A model generated the notes under the pieces. It saw only the letters and a list, made by a program, of their open reading frames with translations. It was not told where the DNA came from and did not search any database. Source: Mycobacterium heidelbergense (GTDB lineage: Bacteria > Actinomycetota > Actinomycetes > Mycobacteriales > Mycobacteriaceae). From it: a DNA stretch of 64,000 nt. Positions 15,889-24,395 of the stretch are shown in pieces. The stretch covers positions 1,364,001 to 1,428,000 of the forward strand of contig NZ_AP022615.1 in assembly GCF_010730745.1 (NCBI RefSeq). The letters are read 5' to 3'. Each line of letters starts with the position of its first letter. Position 1 is the first letter of the stretch. A program made the translations under genes and the position numbers.

Positions 15889-16818
15889 ATGACGCCACAG
15901 GGGGAACCGGGTGGCACCCAGCTCAAGCCACCGGTTGAAGCGGTCCGATCCCACTACGACCGATCCAACGAATTCTTCAAGCTCTGGCTCGATCCGTCGA
16001 TGACCTACAGCTGTGCCTATTTCGAACGTCCCGACATGACGCTGGAAGAAGCCCAGTACGCCAAGCGCAAACTCGCGCTGGACAAGCTGCACCTCGAGCC
16101 CGGCATGACCCTGCTCGACATCGGCTGTGGCTGGGGCTCGACCATGCGGCACGCGGTGGCCGAGTATGACGTCAACGTGATCGGGTTGACGTTGAGCGAG
16201 AACCAGTACGCCCACGACAAGCAGAAGTTCGACGAGATGGACTGGGGGCACCGCCCGCTTGCGGGGGACCCGCGCCACAAAGAGGTGCGGATCCAGGGCT
16301 GGGAGCAATTCGACGAGCCGATCGACCGCATCGTGTCACTGGGCGCGTTCGAGCACTTCGCCGACGGCGCCGGCGACGCCGGGTTCGAGCGCTACGACAC
16401 GTTCTTCAAGAAGTTCTACAGCCTGCTGCCCGACGACGGCCGGATGCTGCTGCACAGCATCATCATTCCCGACAAAAAGGAAGCCGAGGAGCTCGGCCTG
16501 ACGTCGCCGATGAGCCTGCTGCGCTTCATCAAGTTCATCTTGACCGAGATCTTCCCCGGCGGCCGGCTGCCCCGGATCTCCCAGGTCGACCACTACTCGT
16601 CCAACGCCGGCTTCAAGGTCGAGCGCTACCACCGGATCGGCTCGAACTACGTGCCGACGCTGAACGCCTGGGCCGACGCGCTCGAGGCCAACAAGGAGAA
16701 GGCCATCGAGCTGCAGGGCGAGAAGACCTTCGACACCTACATGCATTACCTGAGGGGCTGCTCGGACCTGTTCCGCGACCACTACACGGACGTCTGCCAG
16801 TTCACCCTGGTCAAGTAG
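15889..16818 (+). CDS. cmaA2: Cyclopropane mycolic acid synthase CmaA2
   Basis: S-adenosylmethionine-dependent mycolate methyltransferase, 309 residues. YSCAYFERPDMTLEEAQ and LLDIGCGWGS (residues 75-84) form the SAM site, and SLGAFEHFADGAGDAGFERY the active-site region. The longer loop after FEHF (GAGDAGFERYDT) is the CmaA2-type loop and is absent from PcaA and UmaA further along. CmaA2 introduces the trans-cyclopropane into oxygenated mycolates. An 8-residue insertion, about W119-G126 (WGHRPLAG), interrupts what reads DSPR in PcaA of this window and corresponds to a 28-nt hairpin repeat in the DNA. It is 11 nt downstream of hadD. Confidence 0.93.
   Translation: MTPQGEPGGTQLKPPVEAVRSHYDRSNEFFKLWLDPSMTYSCAYFERPDMTLEEAQYAKRKLALDKLHLEPGMTLLDIGCGWGSTMRHAVAEYDVNVIGLTLSENQYAHDKQKFDEMDWGHRPLAGDPRHKEVRIQGWEQFDEPIDRIVSLGAFEHFADGAGDAGFERYDTFFKKFYSLLPDDGRMLLHSIIIPDKKEAEELGLTSPMSLLRFIKFILTEIFPGGRLPRISQVDHYSSNAGFKVERYHRIGSNYVPTLNAWADALEANKEKAIELQGEKTFDTYMHYLRGCSDLFRDHYTDVCQFTLVK
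16242..16269 (+). repeat. 28-nt in-frame hairpin repeat inside cmaA2
   Basis: The block starts CTGGGGGCACCGCC and ends CGCTTGCGGGGGAC. Its centre CCCG-CTTG-CGGG is a hairpin. The same block, with 3 differences in 28, occurs on the opposite strand in the prolyl oligopeptidase gene at 59160-59187. It adds 8 residues to the protein compared with the paralogue PcaA. Confidence 0.8.
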
Positions 16819-16830
16819 CCGCGGCCGAAC

Positions 16831-17898
16831 TCAGCCGAAGAAGATGTTGCGGCGCCCGGCCAGCAGCCGGTACAGCGTCTGCTGGATCGTCTCGCGCACC
16901 TGGTCGGTCAGCTCGAAGGTGACCATCGGGTCCTCGGCGTCGGACGCGGCGTAGTCGGCGGTGCAGATCGGCTCGCCGAACGCGATGCGCCATTTCGACG
17001 GCAGCGGCACCAGGCCCGCCGGGCCGGCCAGCGGGAACAGCGGGGTGATCGGGAAGTAGGGCAGGCCGAACAGCCGCGCCAGCAGCTTGACGTCGGTGAG
17101 CATCGGGTAGATCTCTTCGGACCCGATGATCGAGCACGGAATGATCGGGGCTTTGGTGCGCAGCGCCGCCGTCACGAAGCCGCCGCGCCCGAACCGCTGC
17201 AGCCGATAGCGGTCCTCGAAGCGCTTGCCCAGGCCTTTGTAGCCCTCCGGGAACACGGCGGTGAGCTCCCCGGCGGCGAGCAGCCGGTGCGCGTCGGTGG
17301 TGCAGGCCATCGTGTGGCCCGCCTTGCGGGCGGCCTCGCCGACCACGGGCAGGTCGAACACCATGTCGGCGGCCAGCAGCCGCAGGTCCCGCTGCGCCGG
17401 GTGCTCGTCGTGAACCGCCACCGACAGCATCAGCCCGTCGAACGGCAACACCCCGGCGTGGTTGGCCACCACCAGCGCGGCGCCCTCGCTCGGCAGGTTC
17501 TCGACGCCGCTGACCTCGACCCGGAACCACGACCGGAAGAAGAACCGCAGCAAAGGCCGAACGATCGCGTTGTTGAAGTGCGGGTCGAACCCGAACTCGT
17601 CGACGGTGTAGTCGCCCGTGAGCCGCTGGCGCAGGAATCCGGCGACCGCGGCGACGCGTTGCGCGAGATCGTTGAGCGGCGCCTCGGTGGTCGACATCGC
17701 GCTCGCCGCGCGCCGGTGCTCGTCGATTTCGCGGACCACGGCGGCGATCTGTTCGGCGGACGCCCGAGCGCGCGGATCGGACAGCAGCGAGGGATGTTGA
17801 CGAGACGAGTCCGCCCGTTGATCGGCTCTGCGACGCGCCGCTACCCGACCCCTATTGGTATGCAGTGGAATGACATTCGCTCTGGTCTCACCCGCCAC
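16831..17898 (-). CDS. PlsC-type lysophospholipid/glycerol-phosphate acyltransferase (Rv0502-like)
   Basis: Protein of 355 residues with the LPLAT/PlsC domain in its second half. The acceptor motif VVANHAGVLPFDGLML is the H-x4-D catalytic box, ELTAVFPEGYKGLGK is motif III (FPEG), and KAPIIPCSIIGSEE is motif IV. The first 110 residues are polar and helical with no motif. It should acylate a lysophospholipid or related glycolipid at the inner membrane. It begins 5 nt after the galE2 stop, so the two genes are one operon, and it is convergent with cmaA2 with only 12 nt between. Confidence 0.86.
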   Translation of the reverse strand: MAGETRANVIPLHTNRGRVAARRRADQRADSSRQHPSLLSDPRARASAEQIAAVVREIDEHRRAASAMSTTEAPLNDLAQRVAAVAGFLRQRLTGDYTVDEFGFDPHFNNAIVRPLLRFFFRSWFRVEVSGVENLPSEGAALVVANHAGVLPFDGLMLSVAVHDEHPAQRDLRLLAADMVFDLPVVGEAARKAGHTMACTTDAHRLLAAGELTAVFPEGYKGLGKRFEDRYRLQRFGRGGFVTAALRTKAPIIPCSIIGSEEIYPMLTDVKLLARLFGLPYFPITPLFPLAGPAGLVPLPSKWRIAFGEPICTADYAASDAEDPMVTFELTDQVRETIQQTLYRLLAGRRNIFFG

Positions 17899-17903
17899 GT
17901 TAA

Positions 17904-19028
17904 CTATCCAAATCTATCTGCCCCGACCCATGGAATGGGATTCCGGCTACCCCACCGCTGCGCTATCGCTATGGCGCGACCCTCCCAGGAGCGTACCCGA
18001 TCAGGGTCGATTATGGGAGTCAGGCCGCGGCCGCGAACGTAGTCGTCGAACGCGTCGGCCGTCGTCCATTTCGGCTGGTAGCCGAGTTCGGTGCGCATCC
18101 TGGTGGTGTCCATGACGCGGCCATAACTCAAATAATCAAACTGATCGCGGGTGATCTCGGTATAGCGATTGGCCCGTCTCAGCGAATCCAGCGCCCACAC
18201 GCCAAAACCGGGTACCGGCAGCGGGATTCGGCCGGCCCGCCGGATCGCCTGCGACAGCATGATGATGCCGTCGGCGCCGATGTTGAACGTGCCGGCCTTG
18301 CCGGCCATCGCCGCGCGCTCCAGCGCGCCCAGCGCATCCTGCTCGTGCAGCAGCTGCAGGCGGGCGTCGCGGCCGAACATCGTCGGAACCAGCGGCCCGG
18401 CCAGATACCGCGACAGCGTGGTGTCCATCGCCGGGCCGATCATGTTGGCCAGCCGCAGAATGGTCACCGCGATATCGGGCCGGCGCCGGCCCAATCCGCG
18501 CGCGTATCCCTCGATGTCGAGGCTGTCCTTGGCGAAACCGCCGCGCAAGGGCCGCCGGCTGCTGCTGTCCTCGGTGAACATCACCGGGTCGTGCGCGCTC
18601 GAGCCGTACACCTCGGAGGTCGACTTCAGCACGACGCGGCGCACCGAGGGCGCCTTCTGGCAGGCCGCGAAGAGCTGCATCGCGCCCATCACGTTGAGCT
18701 CCTTCAGCGCCGCGCTGCCGCCGGATCGCGGCGCGTACGACGCCGCCGCGGCGTGCACCACCGTGTCGACATCGCCGTTGCGAATCACCTTGGCGATGAA
18801 GGGATTACGAATGTCGGCGCGGACGAACTCGGCTCGGCCCATGCGGCGCAGCATGTCTTTGCTGGGAGCGATCGCATCCACCGCGATGACGCCGTTGATC
18901 AACGGGTTCTGCGCGAGCCGGGCGGTCAGGTAGCCGCCCAGAAACCGGCACGCGCCGGTAACCAGCACCACCTTGGGATAGTGCATGGTGTCGCTCGCGC
19001 CGGCACCGCTTCCGCTGGGCTGATCCAC
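17904..19028 (-). CDS. galE2: Extended SDR protein annotated GalE2, atypical active site
   Basis: NAD-dependent epimerase/dehydratase-fold protein of 374 residues. The nucleotide-binding loop reads VVLVTGACRFLGGYLTARL, a variant of GxxGxxG, followed by ADIRNPFIAKVI and VVHAAAASYAPRSG. The usual YxxxK pair is replaced: the aligned segment reads GGFAKDSLDIEGYARGL, with Phe for Tyr and Ser for Lys. It may be a non-epimerase or even non-catalytic SDR, so the GalE2 name should be read as positional (Rv0501). Forms an operon with the acyltransferase downstream; bS22 is 62 nt upstream on the same strand. Confidence 0.82.
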   Translation of the reverse strand: MDQPSGSGAGASDTMHYPKVVLVTGACRFLGGYLTARLAQNPLINGVIAVDAIAPSKDMLRRMGRAEFVRADIRNPFIAKVIRNGDVDTVVHAAAASYAPRSGGSAALKELNVMGAMQLFAACQKAPSVRRVVLKSTSEVYGSSAHDPVMFTEDSSSRRPLRGGFAKDSLDIEGYARGLGRRRPDIAVTILRLANMIGPAMDTTLSRYLAGPLVPTMFGRDARLQLLHEQDALGALERAAMAGKAGTFNIGADGIIMLSQAIRRAGRIPLPVPGFGVWALDSLRRANRYTEITRDQFDYLSYGRVMDTTRMRTELGYQPKWTTADAFDDYVRGRGLTPIIDPDRVRSWEGRAIAIAQRWGSRNPIPWVGADRFG

Positions 19029-19090
19029 CCAAACAGCCTAACGGCCCGGCGAGACGGTGGCGTTTCGGCGACGTGACGGTGAACTGGGGC

Positions 19091-19192
19091 TTACTTACCG
19101 AGTTTTCTGCGCTGCACCCGGGTGCGGCGCAGCAGCTTGCGGTGCTTCTTCTTCGACATGCGCTTGCGCCGCTTCTTGATTACTGAACCCAT
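19091..19192 (-). CDS. Small ribosomal subunit protein bS22
   Basis: Tiny gene for 33 residues, nearly half Lys or Arg: starts [19 protein letters not shown] and ends VQRRKLGK. This matches the AURKAIP1/COX24-like protein bS22 seen as an extra small-subunit protein in mycobacterial ribosome structures, located near the decoding region. GGAG lies 3 nt before the ATG. It stands between galE2 and the BldC-like regulator, as Rv0500B does in M. tuberculosis. Confidence 0.9.
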
Positions 19193-19343
19193 GAACTCCG
19201 CTATCTGACCGGTGACCGCTGCTAAAAACCTCGAGCCACCTTACCCGGCGGGCGGCGCCCAACACCAAACGGGCACCGACCGTAAGCTCCGCGACGCGAC
19301 ACGCTGGGCCGCCGCCGGATTCACGGTCGGGCCATGGGCGCGG

Positions 19344-19601
19344 CTAGCCCGCGTCGAAGTACGAGGTCTCCAGCATGTCGTGGACGGCCTTGGCATGCAC
19401 CCGGAAGGACCTCCCGACCCGCACCGCCGGCAGCTCGCCGTTGTGCACCAGCCGGTACACCGTCATCTTGGAGACGCGCATCAGCGCGGCCACCTCGGCG
19501 ACGGTGAGGAATTGTGTCCTGGCCTGCTGGCCGTCGGCGGAACCGGTGTCCCGCCCCTTACCAGCGGAATCTCGCGCCGATGGCCCGTTCGTAGACGTCA
19601 T
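19344..19601 (-). CDS. BldC/MerR-type helix-turn-helix DNA-binding protein (Rv0500A-like)
   Basis: Protein of 85 residues. The first 28 are polar and disordered, then a winged-helix domain: FLTVAEVAALMRVSKMTVYR is the helix-turn-helix and LVHNGELPAVRVGRSFRVH the wing. It belongs to the excisionase/BldC family (one-domain MerR-like regulators that bind DNA cooperatively without a ligand). It is downstream of proC on the same strand (141-nt gap) and 151 nt upstream of bS22. Targets are unknown. Confidence 0.87.
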   Translation of the reverse strand: MTSTNGPSARDSAGKGRDTGSADGQQARTQFLTVAEVAALMRVSKMTVYRLVHNGELPAVRVGRSFRVHAKAVHDMLETSYFDAG

Positions 19602-19742
19602 CGCAACCCAATCGTGTCAGGCCCGCGCAATGCCAGCGGCTTCCCCTCCGCTGGCACCCACACGTGCATACAAGTAAGGAGAATAGCGGGACTAATGGGG
19701 TTACTGGTACTGGTGAGGGACAATCAGTCCAAAATTCTTGAA

Positions 19743-20627
19743 TTATTCCGATGTAATTCTTAGCTGCTCAGAGCGCCTTTTGGCGGCCTGGACCGCCGCG
19801 TCCACGGCCGCCCGCACTCCGCCCCGTTCCAGTTCGCGCAGCGCAGCGGCGGTCGTGCCGCCGGGCGAGGTGATCGTGGCTCTCAGCTGCGCCGCGGTGG
19901 CGTCCGCCCGCATGCCCGGCGCCTCCCCCTCGAACGCCCGGTCGGAATCCATCCGTTCCAGCAGCATGGCCGCCGACCCGGCCATCGTCTGCGTGGTCAG
20001 GTCGGTGGCGACGTCGCGGCTCAGGCCCGCCGCGACACCGGCATCCACCAGGGCCTCGACCAGCAGGAAGAAATACGCCGGACCCGAACCGGACAGCGCG
20101 GTCACGGCGTCCATCTGGGCTTCCGGAACCGTGAGCACGCCGCCGACGGAGTCGAACAGCGCCGCGACCTCCTCGAGCTGTGGCGGGGTGACGAATCGGC
20201 CCTTGGCCAGCGCGGTCACCCCCGCGCCCACCAACGCGGCCGCGTTGGGCATCGCCCGGACCACCGGCGTCCCGGCCGGTAGCTTGGATTCGAAGTAGGT
20301 GATCGTGATCCCGGCCGCGACGGTGACGAACACCTGCTCGGCGCTGTCGGTCTCGGCCGCGGTGGCGGCACGCGCCAGCTCGCCCAGCACCGACTCGACG
20401 TCGGCCGGCTTGACGGCGACGACGACGAACGTCGCGTTCTCCACCGCGTCGGTCACCGAGGTGACCAGCACCGAATAGGTGTCGGCCAGGTATTCGGCGC
20501 GCTCGGGCACCCGTTCGACCACCACCAGGTCTTTCACCTGCCGGCCCGCCCGCAGCAGACCCGACAGCAATGCCTCGCCGATGCTGCCGCCGCCGATGAT
20601 CGCGATTCTTGCCATGCCGGAAAGCAT
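19743..20627 (-). CDS. proC: Pyrroline-5-carboxylate reductase
   Basis: Last step of proline synthesis: reduces pyrroline-5-carboxylate with NAD(P)H in the cytosol. Length 294 matches Rv0500. MARIAIIGGGSIGEALLSG is the Rossmann loop, VVVAVKPADVESVLGEL and VVRAMPNAAALVGAG follow, and the C-terminal signature is SGSGPAYFFLLVEALVDAG with SPGGTTAAALRELE. The start is either at 20627 or at the ATG encoding MARIAII at 20615. Three more minus-strand genes lie upstream at short spacing. Confidence 0.96.
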   Translation of the reverse strand: MLSGMARIAIIGGGSIGEALLSGLLRAGRQVKDLVVVERVPERAEYLADTYSVLVTSVTDAVENATFVVVAVKPADVESVLGELARAATAAETDSAEQVFVTVAAGITITYFESKLPAGTPVVRAMPNAAALVGAGVTALAKGRFVTPPQLEEVAALFDSVGGVLTVPEAQMDAVTALSGSGPAYFFLLVEALVDAGVAAGLSRDVATDLTTQTMAGSAAMLLERMDSDRAFEGEAPGMRADATAAQLRATITSPGGTTAAALRELERGGVRAAVDAAVQAAKRRSEQLRITSE

Positions 20628-20639
20628 CGCAGACAGCGG

Positions 20640-21467
20640 CTACCCGCGAGCGGCAGGGACCAGCGCCAGTTGGCGGGCCTGCACCACCAGGCGGCCCAGG
20701 CTGTCGACGACGACGTGGTCCTCGTCGAACCAGTCGTGGCCGATCTCCATGCACGTCGCGATGATTCGCAGCCAGCCGTCGGCGGGCAGGGCGCGAAGGA
20801 AGGCGGTGAGCTGAATGGTGGGGGCCCAGCCGGTGCGGTCGACGGCGAAGGTCACCGGCGCCGACAGGTCCCCGCACATGAGCGCGAACAGCGCGTCCGG
20901 GGCCACGTCGCGGGGCCGCGCCCACATCTGGATCACCGGCGGCCGCCCGCCCGCGCTGAGCCCCATCGTCGACAGCACCGGCCGCACGTCGCAGCCCTCG
21001 CCCAGGTGCACCAGGCCGGCCAGCGGGTGGCCGGGCCCGATCGGCGCGACGTCGTCGGGCGGTTCGGGCGCCATCAGGTCCAGGACGGGGTTGGCCGACA
21101 GCAGCGGCGCGGCCCGGCCGCCCGGCGGGAAATGTTCCGGCGCGCCCAGGTTGACGACGGCGTGCACGGCGGTGCGGTCGCCCTGGGTGAGCTCGACGTC
21201 GACGACGCTGATCCGGCGGCCGCGCTTGCGGATCGACGTCACCAGGCGCACCGCCCCGGGATCGGGCGCCCACAGGAAGCTCGCCGACACGGCAACGGGC
21301 TGCAAGTCCTGCCCGCCGTGTGCGGTGCGGGCGGCGTTGGCGCACAGCGCCAGCATCGCGCCCCCGTGCACCTTGGGCCCGATGGTCCAGTGCTCGTTGA
21401 GCTCGCCCGCATACACGCCGGGATCGACCTGCCGCAGCGTCATCGCGGTGGTGAATAGCGCGTTCAT
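20640..21467 (-). CDS. Acyl-CoA thioesterase-like hot-dog protein (Rv0499-like)
   Basis: Protein of 275 residues with a double hot-dog layout like TesB-type thioesterase/YbgC-like DUF4442 proteins. The first half reads HWTIGPKVHGGAMLALCANA and VDVELTQGDRTAVHAVVNLG, and the second DRTGWAPTIQLTAFLRALP with SLGRLVVQARQLAL at the end. It should bind or hydrolyse acyl-CoA. ATG 21467 has AGGAG 3 nt before it. A longer frame to 21629 would overlap the next gene and is rejected. A 23-nt gap separates it from the isomerase-like gene upstream. Confidence 0.78.
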   Translation of the reverse strand: MNALFTTAMTLRQVDPGVYAGELNEHWTIGPKVHGGAMLALCANAARTAHGGQDLQPVAVSASFLWAPDPGAVRLVTSIRKRGRRISVVDVELTQGDRTAVHAVVNLGAPEHFPPGGRAAPLLSANPVLDLMAPEPPDDVAPIGPGHPLAGLVHLGEGCDVRPVLSTMGLSAGGRPPVIQMWARPRDVAPDALFALMCGDLSAPVTFAVDRTGWAPTIQLTAFLRALPADGWLRIIATCMEIGHDWFDEDHVVVDSLGRLVVQARQLALVPAARG

Positions 21468-21490
21468 GGTCTCCTGGTGTCGCTGGAAGG

Positions 21491-22333
21491 TCACCGCATC
21501 AGGTGGGTGCGGGCGAACTGCAACGACTCGGCGAGCATGGCTTCGCGCTCGTGTGCCGAACGCGCGCTCGAGGTGGACACCTCCAGAATCACGTGGCCGG
21601 CGAAACGGCCGCCGGCCAGCATCTGGCACACCTCGGCGGTGGGTTGGGTGCCGCGGCCGGGCACCAGGTGCTCGTCGACGGGCAGACCGCTGCCGTCACA
21701 CAAGTGCAGATGAACCAGGCCCGCGCCCATGCGCCGGGCCATGTCCAGCGAATCGGTGCCCGCGGTCGCGGTGTGGGACAGGTCCAGCGTGTAGTGCGCG
21801 TGGTTGCCGTCCAGGGGGTCGTAGGACGGCGCGAACGCCGAGATCGCCGGGCCCGGGCCGCCGCCGCGCCTGCGCATCCGTTCCCGCGACTGGCCGGCCC
21901 CGAAGAACCGGTCCGCCCGGAACGGGAACATGTTTTCCACGGCGATCATCACGTCGCCGGAGGCTTCCAGTGCCGAAACCTGCTCGCTGAATCCCTCGGC
22001 ATAGCGCCGTTGCCAGCGGAACGGCGGATGCACGACGACGGTCTGCGCGCCCAGCCGTTCGGCGGCCTTCACGCTGCGCTCCAGCTTGGGGATCGGGTTG
22101 GCGCCCCACACCCGCTGCGAGATCAGCAGGCAGGGCGCGTGCACCGAGAGCACCGGCACGCGGTAGTGCCGCGACAGCTTCTTGACGGCGTCGACGTCCT
22201 GGCTGACCGACTCGCTCCACACCATCAGCTCGACCCCGTCGTAGCCGAGCCTGGCCGCATACTCGAACGCGGCCTCGGCCCGCAGTGGGTACACCGAGGC
22301 CGTCGAGAGGCCGACTTTGATTGCTGGGCGCAA
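21491..22333 (-). CDS. Xylose isomerase-like TIM-barrel protein (Rv0498-like)
   Basis: Protein of 280 residues in the sugar phosphate isomerase/epimerase (AP endonuclease 2) superfamily. It starts LRPAIKVGLSTASVYPL, then VELMVWSESVSQDVDAV, TVVVHPPFRWQRRYAEG, IAVENMFPFRA, HYTLDLSHTATAG and VHLHLCDGSGLPVDEH, with Glu, His and Asp spaced like the metal ligands of the barrel. The start is TTG 22333, giving the family length of 280. Substrate is unknown. It lies in the ppx1-to-proC run of co-directional genes and may share their transcript. Confidence 0.8.
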   Translation of the reverse strand: MRPAIKVGLSTASVYPLRAEAAFEYAARLGYDGVELMVWSESVSQDVDAVKKLSRHYRVPVLSVHAPCLLISQRVWGANPIPKLERSVKAAERLGAQTVVVHPPFRWQRRYAEGFSEQVSALEASGDVMIAVENMFPFRADRFFGAGQSRERMRRRGGGPGPAISAFAPSYDPLDGNHAHYTLDLSHTATAGTDSLDMARRMGAGLVHLHLCDGSGLPVDEHLVPGRGTQPTAEVCQMLAGGRFAGHVILEVSTSSARSAHEREAMLAESLQFARTHLMR

Positions 22334-22359
22334 TGATCTGTGTGGTTCCGGGTGGGCGC

Positions 22360-23367
22360 CTAGCCGGACTGCAACGACAGCGCCAACGGCCCGAGCGTGA
22401 TCAGCGCCCCCACCGCGACCGCGATCAACGTGCTGGCGATGTCCTCGGTCTTGCGAACCACCCGGACCCCCGCCACCAGGCCGAGGATGACGAGCACCGA
22501 CAGCACCAGTGCCACGATGCTGTTCCAGCGCCACAGCTGGTCGAACGCGACGAACAGCCCGGCCCCGAACACGACGGCCAGGATCGACTGCAACACGATC
22601 AGGCTGCCGCGCCACAGCGCCTCGAGCCTGGCGCGCGCCTTGCGGGGCCTCTCGGCCTCGTCCACACGGTCGAGTGCTTCCTCGTCGTGCGGCCCGGCTG
22701 TCAGCAGGTCCGCGGGGGGTTCCCCGCCGCGGCGCCGGGCGACCTCGTCGGCGAGGGTCTGCCCGCCGAACAGCGTGGTGTCCGACTGCAGGTAGGAGCG
22801 CACGTAGGCGGAGTCCTCGGTCGCGGTTTCGGCCTCGCGCACCTCGGAGTCCATGACGTCCACCGGGATGTCGGCGTAGTGGTCCACCGGATCCGGGCTC
22901 ATGTCCTCGGCGCCGGAGTGCTCGGCATCGCGCGGCTCGGTGTGGCGCAGGGGCCGCGGGTAGGCGCTGCGCTCGGGCCCCGACACGCGTTCGGGCTGCG
23001 GTGGCGACTTGGGCCAGCGCGGCGCGCGTTCGGACCAGTACGCGGTTTTGGGCCCGGCCTCGGTGCCGTGCCCGGACATCACGTCGTCGGAACGGGGTTC
23101 CGGCGCCGCCCGGGTGGCCGGTTCGGCGTCCTGAACCGCTCCGTTGGCGCCGTGCTCGGTCTCCTCGTGCTGGTCGTGCTCGTCGTCACGGATGACCGGG
23201 ATCTCGCCGGTGAGCTCGGCCACCGTGACCGCGTCGCTGTCGCCGCGCCGGCGGCGCCGGCGCCGGGTGACCGCCGGGGCGCCGATGGTTCCGTTCCTGG
23301 CCAGCAATTCGGCGACCGAGATCGGCCGGGTCTCGGGGCTCTCGGTCTCGGGGTGTGGTCCGGTCAT
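22360..23367 (-). CDS. Membrane protein with long acidic cytoplasmic region (Rv0497-like)
   Basis: Protein of 335 residues. The first 235 are hydrophilic and low-complexity, with an Arg cluster (VTRRRRRRRGDS, residues 33-44) and many Glu, Asp and Pro. Three membrane helices follow (LIVLQSILAVVFGAGLFVAF, VALVLSVLVILGLVAGV, LIAVAVGALITLGPLAL). The layout suggests an inner-membrane anchor with a regulatory cytoplasmic tail rich in Thr/Ser sites. Its ATG overlaps the ppx1 stop by 4 nt (ATGA), so it is translationally coupled to ppx1. Function is not established. Confidence 0.78.
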   Translation of the reverse strand: MTGPHPETESPETRPISVAELLARNGTIGAPAVTRRRRRRRGDSDAVTVAELTGEIPVIRDDEHDQHEETEHGANGAVQDAEPATRAAPEPRSDDVMSGHGTEAGPKTAYWSERAPRWPKSPPQPERVSGPERSAYPRPLRHTEPRDAEHSGAEDMSPDPVDHYADIPVDVMDSEVREAETATEDSAYVRSYLQSDTTLFGGQTLADEVARRRGGEPPADLLTAGPHDEEALDRVDEAERPRKARARLEALWRGSLIVLQSILAVVFGAGLFVAFDQLWRWNSIVALVLSVLVILGLVAGVRVVRKTEDIASTLIAVAVGALITLGPLALSLQSG

Positions 23368-24380
23368 CGCTTGTTGCCTCTCGATCGGTTCGCGTTCCGA
23401 TCATGTGCCTGGCCTTTAGCATCGCGCACCGAGCTCTCGACGAGCGCGGTTCCGTCGGCTTCGCTGTCGAGTTTGCGCAAGATGAGACCTTCCCGTAACG
23501 CCCACGGGCAGATGTCCAGCTCTTCGATCGACAGCGCTCGCATGCTTGCCTCCGCCACCAGGGCGCCCGCCACGATCTGCGGCGCCCGCTCGGCGCTTAC
23601 CCCTTCCAGTTCCGCCCGGTCAGCGGTCGTCATCCTAGAGATGAAAGCTATGAGTTGTCTGAGGCCGTTTGCCGTGAGAGCCCTCTTCACCCGCGGTCCG
23701 GCCGCCGAGGGCGCCGCGCCGGTCAGCCGGGCCAGCGAGCGGAACGTCTTCGACGTCGCGACCGCCAGGTCGGGGCTGCCCGCTTCGAGCACCTGCACGC
23801 CGGCTTCGGCCAGCTCGGCGTCCAGCCAATCGCGCAGCATCGCCACCCGGCGCCGGCCGGGTGGATCGTCGGGCAGCCATTCGCGGGTCAATCGCCCGGC
23901 GCCCAGCGGCAACGACAGCGCGATCTCGGGCTCCTCGTCGACACCGCTGGACAACTCCAGCGAGCCGCCGCCGATGTCCAGGTTGATGATCCGCCCGGCG
24001 CTCCATCCATACCAGCGGCGCACCGCCAGGAACGTCAGACGGGACTCGTCGACGCCGCGCAGCACCTCCAACTCGACACCGGTCTCTTTGCGCACCCGGG
24101 ACAGCACGTCGTCGGAATTCTCGGCGTCCCGGACCGCGGACGTGGCGAAGGCCATCAACTCCGAACAGCCCGAGCTGTCGGCGATCTTGGCGAACTCGTC
24201 GATCGTGGAAATCAACTTGTCGGCGCCGCGCTTGGTGATCTTGCCCGAGCTGTCGATGGATTCGGCCAGCCGCAGCGTGGCCTTCGTCGAACTCATGGGT
24301 GTCGGATGCCCACCGCGGTGGGCATCGACCACCAGCAGATGGACCGTGTTGCTACCCACGTCGAGCACGCCCAATCGCAC
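23364..24380 (-). CDS. ppx1: Exopolyphosphatase / Ppx-GppA family phosphatase
   Basis: Actin-like-fold phosphatase of 338 residues that shortens inorganic polyphosphate. The first phosphate loop is LGVLDVGSNTVHLLVVDA, the second INLDIGGGSLELSSG, and AFATSAVRDAENSDD carries the catalytic-region Glu. The single ASKHA module without the C-terminal HD extension matches the short mycobacterial Ppx1 (Rv0496). The GTG start at 24380 puts DVGSN at residues 7-11. It heads a run of six genes towards bldC. A 57-bp tandem repeat lies 15 nt upstream in the divergent promoter region. Confidence 0.9.
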   Translation of the reverse strand: MRLGVLDVGSNTVHLLVVDAHRGGHPTPMSSTKATLRLAESIDSSGKITKRGADKLISTIDEFAKIADSSGCSELMAFATSAVRDAENSDDVLSRVRKETGVELEVLRGVDESRLTFLAVRRWYGWSAGRIINLDIGGGSLELSSGVDEEPEIALSLPLGAGRLTREWLPDDPPGRRRVAMLRDWLDAELAEAGVQVLEAGSPDLAVATSKTFRSLARLTGAAPSAAGPRVKRALTANGLRQLIAFISRMTTADRAELEGVSAERAPQIVAGALVAEASMRALSIEELDICPWALREGLILRKLDSEADGTALVESSVRDAKGQAHDRNANRSRGNKR

Positions 24381-24395
24381 AGCAACAACCTAGCC

